Assembly: GCA_011620845.1 (NCBI GenBank)
Contig: WOYJ01000035.1
Coordinates: 1 to 6,702 of the forward strand
Length of the DNA: 6,702 nt
Direction of reading: 5' to 3'
From: Methanobacteriaceae archaeon
Lineage (GTDB): Archaea > Methanobacteriota > Methanobacteria > Methanobacteriales > Methanobacteriaceae
In this document: positions 1-5,092 of the stretch, piece after piece
Layout of the letters: the number at the start of each line of letters is the position of its first letter
Position numbering within the stretch: position 1 is the first letter of the stretch
Program-made: the position numbers and the translations under genes
The notes under the pieces: generated by a model
What the model saw: the letters and a program-made list of their open reading frames with translations, nothing else
What the model was told of the DNA's origin: nothing
The model's database searches: none

Positions 1-117
1 ATCTTAACCTTAGTGAAAAATTTAATTTATTCTAATTTAATGTTTTTCATTCGAGCTTAATGAAATTTGAAATTCCGGATTATTAACTTAATTATCTAGT
101 TATTATTTAATTTTAAA
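1..117. other. AT-rich non-coding edge, downstream of the 118-600 gene
   Basis: No reading frame, RNA gene or clear repeat is visible here. It lies 3' of the minus-strand gene ending at 118, so transcription of that gene should stop here. The minus strand has only short T stretches (for example around 17-24), which could be a weak archaeal oligo-T terminator. A small symmetrical core, TCCGGA (75-80), is too short to interpret. Confidence 0.5.
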
Positions 118-600
118 TTACAATTTTTCAACTATAAAATCAGCGGATCCATTTATCTCCACACCACCGTTCAAGGCCTGTATTTCAACACCGGAAAGGT
201 CTTCGCAGGCGCAGAGAATATCCTGTTCAGGATGAGTACCTGGTTGTATTCCACAATCCAGTCGGATAAGATCTCCGCAGGATACAACCATGCTCAGTCT
301 CTTGGATGTGGGATGGTTTTCTGGGAGAACAACGATGGGAGAGGCATGATCTTTCAGGAGATGGATCATACATCTTACACCTTTTTCTGCCATCTCCCCG
401 ACAGAAAATACAGAAACAGCTATCAAATCATCGGCCTGGAGAAATTGGACTACTTCTTCGCCATCAGGTGTTCCTATGAATATCTGCAGATCTTTTGAGG
501 CTTTGACTATTCCCAGTTCTCCAGAGCTTCCCTTTAAAAACAAAATTTCATCAGGACTTAACTTGACTCTTCTACGTTGTCTGACTGACATGAAGGACAT
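118..600 (-). CDS. Unrecognised conserved-looking cysteine-containing protein, start uncertain
   Basis: I do not recognise a family. From the ATG at 600 it is 160 residues, soluble, with no signal peptide or membrane segment. It alternates beta-like stretches (IAVSVFSVGEM near 60-70, SPIVVLPENHP near 88-97) and has five cysteines, C77, C108, C116, C130 and C132, plus H96 and H123. The C108/C116/C130/C132 group could bind a metal, which is inference. The first 14 or so residues (MSFMSVRQRRR...) are an out-of-frame reading of the last codons of the zinc-ribbon gene, and no Shine-Dalgarno motif precedes the ATGs at 600 or 591. The true start may therefore be later: a TTG at 543 would give 141 residues. 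It is almost certainly co-transcribed with the zinc-ribbon gene and translationally coupled to it. A role in nucleic-acid or metal handling is possible from that pairing, but nothing in the sequence proves it. Confidence 0.72.
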   Translation of the reverse strand: MSFMSVRQRRRVKLSPDEILFLKGSSGELGIVKASKDLQIFIGTPDGEEVVQFLQADDLIAVSVFSVGEMAEKGVRCMIHLLKDHASPIVVLPENHPTSKRLSMVVSCGDLIRLDCGIQPGTHPEQDILCACEDLSGVEIQALNGGVEINGSADFIVEKL

Positions 601-713
601 ACTACTCTTTTTCCAATACCTCTAAACTCATTTCCACAATCCAGGCACCGGTACTTTTTAGTTTTTAGTTTTTTCATTTTAATGTCAGCCATTGGACCGC
701 CAACAGTACACAT
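558..713 (-). CDS. Small zinc-ribbon protein (51 aa)
   Basis: A 51-residue basic protein with two CxxC knuckles: C23-x2-C26 (YRCLDCGNEF) and C39-x2-C42 (VVCPSC), a classic Cys4 zinc ribbon. The N-terminus is lysine-rich (KMKKLKTKK) and the tail is acidic (NVEESS). The ATG at 713 is chosen because GGTGAT lies 5 nt upstream (719-724), the same motif and spacing seen before other genes here; ATGs at 692 and 677 lack this. The stop TAA (558-560) lies 43 nt inside the next minus-strand gene, in another frame. Small single zinc ribbons like this in archaea often contact RNA, the ribosome or RNA polymerase, but no specific function can be assigned. The intact cysteine pairs, good RBS and own promoter region make it a real gene, although it is short. 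Confidence 0.82.
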   Translation of the reverse strand: MCTVGGPMADIKMKKLKTKKYRCLDCGNEFRGIGKRVVCPSCQSDNVEESS

Positions 714-718
714 TTTAT

Positions 719-724
719 ATCACC
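719..724 (-). promoter_or_regulatory. Shine-Dalgarno site GGTGAT for the zinc-ribbon gene
   Basis: On the minus strand GGTGAT is followed by 5 nt and then the ATG at 713. It matches the GGTGAT sites before the genes at 907 and 3028 and selects 713 over the internal ATGs at 692 and 677. Confidence 0.7.
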
Positions 725-896
725 ATGTGAGAGTATGTAAACTATGATATTTATCTTTTGTGTAACGTTTTTTAAAACAATTTTTTCATTTTATTTAAAC
801 AAGATTTTTAATACCAATGAAAAACAAAAAATTCAACAACTATTAACTTGGAATTTTTAAAAGGTTGAAGCTAAAGAATAAAACCAGTAAATAAAC

Positions 897-902
897 GGTG
901 AT
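897..902 (+). promoter_or_regulatory. Shine-Dalgarno site GGTGAT that sets the chelatase-like gene start
   Basis: GGTGAT spans the GTG at 898 that could otherwise be taken as the start codon. With 4 nt spacing it points to the TTG at 907. The same arrangement (GGTGA plus 4-5 nt) occurs before the genes at 3028 and 5955. Confidence 0.72.
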
Positions 903-906
903 ACTA

Positions 907-2904
907 TTGAAAGATTTTATTTTCCCATTTACCGCCATAGTAGGACAAGAAAATATTAAAAAATCCCTGATATTAAACGCCATAAATCCCAGTATCGGTG
1001 GGGTTTTAATAAAAGGGGAGAGGGGTACCGGTAAGACCACAGCTGTAAGGGCGCTTGCAGATTTACTTCCCCCTATAAAAGTTGTTAAAGGGTGTCCATT
1101 TAACTGCGACCCAGACGATACCAGTTCAATCTGCCAGTCTTGCAAATCTAATGATTTCGAGATTGAAGAGAAGAAAATGAGGGTGGTAGAACTACCTCTT
1201 GGGGCCACTGAAGACAGAGTGGTTGGTTCCATAAATATAGAAAAGGCATTAAGGGAAGGTGTAAAAGCCCTCGAACCTGGTTTACTGGCAGAAGCTAACC
1301 GTAACATATTATATGTGGATGAAATCAATCTCCTGGACGATAACCTGGTGGATGTCCTCCTGGACGCCGCGGCTTATGGTATAAACATAGTGGAAAGGGA
1401 AGGAGTTTCCTTCACCCACCCATCTAACTTCATACTGGTGGGGACCATGAACCCGGCAGAGGGAGAGCTCCGTCCCCAGCTTTCAGATAGGATAGGGCTG
1501 CACATCGTGGTCAGTAGCATCATGGAACTGGAAGACCGGGTTACGATAATGGAGAGAAGGGAGGAATATGAAAAGTATCCTGAGAAATTCCAGGAGAAAT
1601 TTCAGGAAAAACAGGAAGCAGTCAGGCAGAGTATAGTCAAAGCCCGGAAAATACTGAAGAACGTGGAAATTCCACGTTATTTGCTGGAAGTTATAGCTCA
1701 GTTATGTATGGATATGGGCGTAGATGGCCACCGGGCGGACATCGCCATTTTAAAAACAGCCAAAACAATCGCCGCTTACAATAATGAAACCACCGTAAAT
1801 GAGGACCATGTGGAAGAAGCTGTCCTCTTGGTATTGGGTGAGAGATTCCAAGCAACATCATTTGATAAAGATAAAGTTAAAAAGCAGATGGAACAGGCTA
1901 AATCTGAATTACCCCAGAAGGGGGAGGAACAGGAGAATAAAGATAAATCTGAATTATCTCCCCAGGAAAATCAGGAATCTCCCAGAAAAGAAGGGCAGGA
2001 AACTAAAAAAAAACTTCAACCGCCACCATCCAGGGATAAAAAACGGGGAATGAAACTTAAAACCGAGGAACAAGAAGAAGAACTAGTTGAAGAAGATTAT
2101 CAAGAAGCTGATATAAAGAAACTCCTTAAAATGAGAGGAAAACAGACGAAGAAACTCTATGGTAAGAGGGTGGATTCTAAAACCATCAAAGGCCGATACG
2201 TTAAAAGTAGACTTCCAAAGGATGTTTCAAGTGACATAGCCATTGATGCAACCCTCCGCGCTGCTGCGACAGGTTCAACTGGAAATATAGAAGTAAAAAC
2301 TGCAGATATCCGCCATAAAGTAAGAAAACACGGTGCCAAAGCATCAATAGCACTGGTAGTTGATATAAGTGGTTCAATGTTCAGTGATAGGAAAGCCAAT
2401 AGGGTTAAAGGGATTTTAAATAAACTGGTAGAGGATGTCAACCGCCATAAGGATAAACTCAGTGTGGTTGGATTTAAAGGTGCTGAGGCCGAGATCATAA
2501 TACCCACCACCCGTCGAGCATCCTCCTTTCAGGAACAGCTGGACAATATACGGGTGGGAGGAACCACACCCCTGGCGAGCGGTTTACATAAGGGGTTTGA
2601 AATACTCAAGCAGGAGAAAATTAGGGATGAATACGTTCCCATGATGATCATCCTCACCGATGGAATGCCCAACGTAGGTATTAAGGAGGGGCCGGTGCAG
2701 GACGCCATGAAGATTGCCCAGGATTTAAAGGATAATGAAATACCAACCATAGTTATAAACTTTGAAAAAGCGGTTAAATATGGGCATGAATTCAATATGG
2801 ATCTAGCTCTGGCAGCAGGGGGCCGTTACTATGATGTAGAGGACCTGGCCAATCCAGGGGTTGCAGTCTCTAAAATACTGGAGTACGAACGTAATCAGGT
2901 GTAA
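907..2904 (+). CDS. Fused AAA+ ATPase / VWA protein, Mg/Co-chelatase ChlI-ChlD family
   Basis: A 665-residue fusion of a chelatase motor (ChlI/BchI-like) and its adaptor (ChlD/BchD-like). The AAA+ part (about 1-315) opens with the family signature FPFTAIVGQE, then Walker A GERGTGKTT (37-45), Walker B ILYVDEIN (134-141) and a sensor/arginine region MNPAEGELRPQLSDR (181-195). A Cys4 set, C63, C67, C76 and C79 (CPFNC...CQSC), sits after Walker A. Residues 320-405 form a charged, Gln/Glu/Lys/Pro-rich linker. The VWA domain (about 478-655) has an intact MIDAS: DISGS (486-490), the threonine of GGTTPL (551-556) and D585 of LTDG. In Mg- or Co-chelatases such subunits use ATP to drive metal insertion into a tetrapyrrole by a large BchH/CobN subunit. 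None is encoded here, and methanogens make no chlorophyll, so the substrate is open; another AAA/VWA remodelling role is possible. Start TTG 907 is preferred over GTG 898 because GGTGAT (897-902) is 4 nt upstream. Confidence 0.93.
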   Translation: MKDFIFPFTAIVGQENIKKSLILNAINPSIGGVLIKGERGTGKTTAVRALADLLPPIKVVKGCPFNCDPDDTSSICQSCKSNDFEIEEKKMRVVELPLGATEDRVVGSINIEKALREGVKALEPGLLAEANRNILYVDEINLLDDNLVDVLLDAAAYGINIVEREGVSFTHPSNFILVGTMNPAEGELRPQLSDRIGLHIVVSSIMELEDRVTIMERREEYEKYPEKFQEKFQEKQEAVRQSIVKARKILKNVEIPRYLLEVIAQLCMDMGVDGHRADIAILKTAKTIAAYNNETTVNEDHVEEAVLLVLGERFQATSFDKDKVKKQMEQAKSELPQKGEEQENKDKSELSPQENQESPRKEGQETKKKLQPPPSRDKKRGMKLKTEEQEEELVEEDYQEADIKKLLKMRGKQTKKLYGKRVDSKTIKGRYVKSRLPKDVSSDIAIDATLRAAATGSTGNIEVKTADIRHKVRKHGAKASIALVVDISGSMFSDRKANRVKGILNKLVEDVNRHKDKLSVVGFKGAEAEIIIPTTRRASSFQEQLDNIRVGGTTPLASGLHKGFEILKQEKIRDEYVPMMIILTDGMPNVGIKEGPVQDAMKIAQDLKDNEIPTIVINFEKAVKYGHEFNMDLALAAGGRYYDVEDLANPGVAVSKILEYERNQV

Positions 2905-2919
2905 TTTTCAGGGATTGTC

Positions 2920-2970
2920 AAGTGAAGGATTATTCTTAAACCTCTAAGTGAAGGATATTTTAAAATCTCT
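2920..2970 (+). repeat. Imperfect tandem duplication, about 26 bp x 2
   Basis: Copy 1 is 2920-2945 and copy 2 is 2946-2970, directly adjacent. Both begin AAGTGAAGGAT and end CTCT. By hand alignment they differ by one indel and three substitutions. The copies lie between two genes and could be a recent slippage duplication or a doubled regulatory site. Confidence 0.8.
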
Positions 2971-3014
2971 ATAATGATTATACTAAAAAAAAAACCTGAA
3001 TTAAAAAAATTTTT

Positions 3015-3022
3015 GGGGTGAT
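3015..3022 (+). promoter_or_regulatory. Shine-Dalgarno site GGGGTGAT for the flavin protein gene
   Basis: GGGGTGAT lies 5 nt before the ATG at 3028, an optimal archaeal ribosome binding site; it confirms that start. Confidence 0.75.
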
Positions 3023-3027
3023 ATTCC

Positions 3028-3612
3028 ATGGAAAAGATTAAACTAGGCTCGAATATTTTTATACCCATGCCTGTGACTCTTTTAGGAATAAATATTGGGG
3101 GAAAAGCTAATTTCATGGCATTAGGATGGGTGAGCAGACTTAACTCGACACCACCACTTATAGGCGCGGCAATAAACAAGCTACACTATAGTTTTGAGGG
3201 AATTGAGGAAAACGAGACCTTCAGTATAAACATACCTTCAAAGGACATGGTAAAGGAAACAGACTACTGCGGACTGGTCTCAGGAAGGGAAACTGACAAA
3301 TCAAAGCTCTTCAACGTATTTTATGGCAAATTAGAGACTGTCCCTATGATAGAGGAATGTCCCATCACCATGGAATGCAAACTGGTGGACATTCATGAAA
3401 TGCCCTCTAATGAACTCTTAATTGGGGAAATAGTGGAATCTTATATTGGAAAGGAATATTTAAAAGGAGACGTACCGGATATAAAGAAAATCGCTCCACT
3501 ATTACTCACCATGCCCGACAACAACTACTGGACGCTGGGTGAGAATATTGGTAAGGCCTGGGATGCTGGTAAGGAGTTGAAGTTAGAAGGAGACGAAAAC
3601 GAGTATATTTAG
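3028..3612 (+). CDS. Flavin reductase-like FMN-binding split-barrel protein (flavoredoxin family)
   Basis: A 194-residue cytoplasmic protein of the flavin reductase-like / flavoredoxin split-barrel family, which binds FMN and passes electrons between flavins or small redox carriers. Family features are the N-terminal PMPVTLLG (13-20), the core NFMALGWVSRLNSTPPLIGAA (from about 28), NETFSINIPS (62-71), TDYCGLVSGRETDKSKLF (78-95), and the late-barrel ECPITMECKLVD (110-121) with MPSNELLIGEI. Length is normal for the family. C81 in the TDYCG motif is typical of methanogen and sulfate-reducer members. Start ATG 3028 has GGGGTGAT 5 nt upstream. It lies 123 nt after the chelatase-like gene on the same strand and ends 12 nt before a convergent gene. 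The electron donor and acceptor cannot be read from sequence; other flavin-dependent activities in this broad family are possible. Confidence 0.92.
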   Translation: MEKIKLGSNIFIPMPVTLLGINIGGKANFMALGWVSRLNSTPPLIGAAINKLHYSFEGIEENETFSINIPSKDMVKETDYCGLVSGRETDKSKLFNVFYGKLETVPMIEECPITMECKLVDIHEMPSNELLIGEIVESYIGKEYLKGDVPDIKKIAPLLLTMPDNNYWTLGENIGKAWDAGKELKLEGDENEYI

Positions 3613-3624
3613 AATTTTATATTC
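3613..3624. other. 12 bp gap between convergent genes
   Basis: The flavin protein gene and the minus-strand gene end 12 nt apart with no hairpin or T-run on either strand, so transcripts of one or both probably extend into the other gene and could be antisense to it. Confidence 0.5.
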
Positions 3625-4320
3625 TTAAAAGTTAGAATGGGCGTTAATCCATTTATCCTTATTTTTCAGGTGAATTTTCCATAGATCTGAAAGAATTTCT
3701 GCTCTTATACTCCCAAGTTCCAGATAGTAATTCTCCACATCATGCTTAAATTCTGCATGGCCTGGTTTTCCGGGTTTAATGATGTTATCCCTTAAGTTTT
3801 CTAGCTTAACCTCCATCTCATTGATAGGGGTAAGGTCGATCTCTGATGAAGACCATTTACTGTAAGTTTCAGCTTTGATGGGAGTTGATTTTGCAATTTT
3901 CCACTGCCAGAACTGCCCTTCATCATGAACTTGGAAATACTTTGAAAAAGAGAGCTTGGGATCCCAAAAATCTATAAATTCAACTTCGTTTGGAAAATCA
4001 TCCCTGGACATAGGACCTTCAGTAACAAAACCCTCAATATCATCGTCTCTCCCTAAAAAATAATTTTCCAAGTTCTTTAGTAAACTTTTAACTAAGGAGG
4101 GATAATGAATTATAGGAGAGGATACTACAATTTTTCGAGTTTCAACTGCTTTAATTAACTCCTCTTTGGAAATCAAATCAAAATTAAAGGTCCAAATTTC
4201 ATCCCGTGTGGTGAATTCTCTGCAATTTAAATATTCTATGGCTACCATCTCAACCCACCAGTAAGGTAGCTCTAACGCAGAAGCTACTTGGAGGATATTT
4301 TTTTCATTTGCAGAGAACAT
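3625..4320 (-). CDS. Unrecognised soluble protein, antisense to its neighbours
   Basis: I do not recognise this protein. From the ATG at 4320 it is 231 residues; the frame also allows a TTG at 4368 (247 residues). It is rich in aromatic and charged residues (for example PYWWVEM, FIDFWDPKLSFSKYF, GQFWQWK), with one cysteine near the N-terminus. It has no signal peptide, membrane segment or obvious nucleotide- or metal-binding motif. The last 60 residues look helical. The ATG at 4320 is preferred because GGTATATC on the minus strand (4346-4353) sits about 27 nt from it, which would fit a leaderless transcript, and neither candidate start has a Shine-Dalgarno motif. The longer version would share its first base with the tsr3 start codon. 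It interrupts an otherwise plus-strand stretch and appears more AT-rich than its neighbours, so it may be a lineage-specific or acquired gene. No function is offered. Confidence 0.75.
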   Translation of the reverse strand: MFSANEKNILQVASALELPYWWVEMVAIEYLNCREFTTRDEIWTFNFDLISKEELIKAVETRKIVVSSPIIHYPSLVKSLLKNLENYFLGRDDDIEGFVTEGPMSRDDFPNEVEFIDFWDPKLSFSKYFQVHDEGQFWQWKIAKSTPIKAETYSKWSSSEIDLTPINEMEVKLENLRDNIIKPGKPGHAEFKHDVENYYLELGSIRAEILSDLWKIHLKNKDKWINAHSNF

Positions 4321-4367
4321 ATTATATAGTTGAGAATCAATGATAGATATACCATTTTCGTGATACA
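4321..4367. promoter_or_regulatory. Face-to-face promoters for tsr3 and the minus-strand orphan gene
   Basis: Plus strand: ATTATATAG (4321-4329) is a good TATA box; about 27 nt on gives a start near 4352 and a short leader containing GTGAT (4360-4364), 3 nt before the tsr3 ATG. Minus strand: GGTATATC (4346-4353) is a TATA-like box placed to start transcription at about 4322, almost on the ATG at 4320. The two promoters would overlap and could compete. Positions are by eye; transcription starts are inferred. Confidence 0.5.
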
Positions 4368-4877
4368 ATGAGAGTCGTTGTCTACCACGCCGAGGAATGT
4401 GATCGGCGTAAATGTACCACTGTACGCCTGGCCCGTGAGGGAAAGGTTAAAATAGTAACCAAACTAAACCAATTACCTACCGGTGCTATAGTTCTTGATC
4501 CCTTCTCTCAGAAGGCGTTGTCACCTGAAGATAGGAAAACAGTAGAGGAAAACGGTATTTCAGCACTGGATTGCTCATGGAAGAAGATAGACGGGTCATC
4601 TGTAATGTTTAAAGGATGGAAACATCACCGTTCACTTCCATTCCTGGTGGCTGCTAATCCCACCAATTATGGGAAGCCCTGCATCCTTTCCACCGCAGAG
4701 GCTATTGCAGCAACCTTTTATATAGTGGGGTTCAAAGATATTGCTACCAACATCATGTCCCAATTCAAGTGGGGACCTCATTTTCTAGAGCTAAACCACG
4801 AGCTATTAGAAGCTTATTCACATGCTAAAGATAGCATGGAAGTTGTTAAGATTCAAAATGATTTCATAGGAGGATAA
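4368..4877 (+). CDS. tsr3: Tsr3-type rRNA aminocarboxypropyltransferase (DUF367)
   Basis: A 169-residue homolog of Tsr3. In eukaryotes Tsr3 transfers the 3-amino-3-carboxypropyl (acp) group of S-adenosylmethionine to a hypermodified pseudouridine in helix 31 of 18S rRNA; archaeal members are thought to act on the equivalent site of 16S rRNA. Visible family parts are an N-terminal RLI-like segment with HAEECDRRKCTTVRLA (7-22), DCSW (68-71), the SAM-pocket signature RSLPFLVAANPTNYGKP (88-104), LSTAEAIAA (108-116) and the C-terminal FKWGPHFLELN (133-143). Length is normal for an archaeal member. The ATG at 4368 has GTGAT 3 nt upstream. The stop codon overlaps the ribosome binding site of rpl40e, so the two should be co-translated, which suits a ribosome-biogenesis operon. 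Confidence in the family is high; the exact rRNA position is inferred from homologs. Confidence 0.95.
   Translation: MRVVVYHAEECDRRKCTTVRLAREGKVKIVTKLNQLPTGAIVLDPFSQKALSPEDRKTVEENGISALDCSWKKIDGSSVMFKGWKHHRSLPFLVAANPTNYGKPCILSTAEAIAATFYIVGFKDIATNIMSQFKWGPHFLELNHELLEAYSHAKDSMEVVKIQNDFIGG
4868..4875 (+). promoter_or_regulatory. Ribosome binding site AGGAGGAT for rpl40e, inside the tsr3 end
   Basis: AGGAGGAT is the strongest Shine-Dalgarno in the window; it overlaps the last codons and stop of tsr3 and lies 6 nt before the rpl40e ATG at 4882. It suggests high translation of the ribosomal protein and coupling to tsr3. Confidence 0.8.
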
Positions 4878-4881
4878 ATTC

Positions 4882-5028
4882 ATGGCTAGATTTGAAGAAG
4901 CAGAAAATAGAATTTTCAAGATCAAAATTTGTCTCAAATGTAACGCAAGAAACCCGCCAACTGCCAAGACCTGCAGGAAATGCGGATATAAAGGATTGAG
5001 ATACAAGGCCAAAGAGCCAAGGGGATAA
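4882..5028 (+). CDS. rpl40e: Large-subunit ribosomal protein L40e (eL40)
   Basis: A 48-residue basic protein with the L40e zinc finger: ICLKCNARNP carrying C17 and C20, then TCRKCGYKGLRYKAKEPRG carrying C31 and C34. Archaeal eL40 is a small free-standing protein of the 50S subunit; in eukaryotes the same protein is made as a ubiquitin fusion, which is absent here. The length of about 50 residues is usual for archaea. Start ATG 4882 has AGGAGGAT 6 nt upstream. It begins 4 nt after the tsr3 stop and so is operonic with it. Confidence 0.97.
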   Translation: MARFEEAENRIFKIKICLKCNARNPPTAKTCRKCGYKGLRYKAKEPRG

Positions 5029-5032
5029 AGTT

Positions 5033-5062
5033 TAGGGTTTTTTAGCCCCTATAAATTTTTTA
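5033..5062 (+). terminator. Possible terminator / promoter element after rpl40e
   Basis: A short inverted repeat TAGGG...CCCTA (5033-5052, 5 bp arms) is followed by a T6 run (5056-5061). This resembles an archaeal oligo-T terminator. The adjacent TATAAAT (about 5050-5056) could equally be the TATA box of the next gene, about 40 nt before its start, so the lipid synthase may have its own promoter. Confidence 0.45.
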
Positions 5063-5083
5063 ATATTCTTTTTACACTTTACC

Positions 5084-5088
5084 GTGAT
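5084..5088 (+). promoter_or_regulatory. GTGAT ribosome binding site that sets the lipid synthase start
   Basis: GTGAT (5084-5088) overlaps the GTG at 5084 and part of the ATG at 5087. With 4 nt spacing it favours the ATG at 5093, as in the other genes here. Confidence 0.6.
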
Positions 5089-5092
5089 GATA

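Larger units (their letters stand above)
714..906. promoter_or_regulatory. Divergent promoter region between zinc-ribbon gene and chelatase-like gene
   Basis: This AT-rich gap separates two divergent genes, so it must hold a promoter for each. On the minus strand, candidate TATA boxes are GATAAATATC (745-754) and the T/A-rich block around 767-778 (GTTTTTTAAAAC, nearly palindromic). The second would leave a leader of about 30 nt including the GGTGAT site. On the plus strand, TTTTTAATA (804-812) and ATTTTTAAAAGG (853-864) are candidates; the latter would place transcription start about 20 nt before the TTG at 907. No RNA gene or additional open frame was found. Which box is used cannot be told from sequence alone. 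Confidence 0.45.
2905..3027 (+). promoter_or_regulatory. Intergenic region: tandem repeat, A-tract, probable promoter
   Basis: The 123 nt gap after the chelatase-like gene has no strong oligo-T terminator, only TTTT at 2905-2908, so read-through into the flavin protein gene is possible. It holds a tandem repeat (2920-2970), a TTATACTA element (2978-2985) that could act as a TATA box about 45 nt before the next start, a run of ten A (2984-2993) and the GGGGTGAT ribosome binding site (3015-3022). Promoter assignment is inference. Confidence 0.4.

Noticed and set aside
232..498. Plus-strand open frame of 88 codons
   Set aside because: It lies wholly inside the minus-strand 118-600 gene, has no ribosome binding site and reads as a low-plausibility protein.
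558..602. Programmed -1 frameshift joining zinc ribbon and downstream protein
   Set aside because: The frame relation fits -1, but there is no X XXY YYZ slippery heptamer before the stop and no obvious stimulatory structure.
843..1328. Minus-strand open frame opposite the chelatase-like gene start
   Set aside because: It is the complement of the strongly conserved AAA+ domain; a shadow frame.
1799..2795. Other open frames overlapping the chelatase-like gene (1799-2053 plus, 2157-2510 and 2529-2795 minus)
   Set aside because: All are alternate-frame readings of the linker and VWA domain, with no start signals.
907..2904. Chlorophyll Mg-chelatase or F430 nickel chelatase
   Set aside because: No chlorophyll pathway is expected in a methanogen, and the known F430 nickel chelatase is a small ATP-independent protein unlike this one.
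2920..2970. Tandem repeat as a CRISPR remnant
   Set aside because: The two copies touch with no spacer, are imperfect and have no leader or cas gene.
2895..3179. Minus-strand open frame across the repeat region
   Set aside because: It runs opposite the conserved flavin protein N-terminus and an AT-rich gap, and has no motif or ribosome binding site.
4818..5012. Minus-strand open frame over the L40e gene
   Set aside because: It is the complement of a clear ribosomal protein gene.
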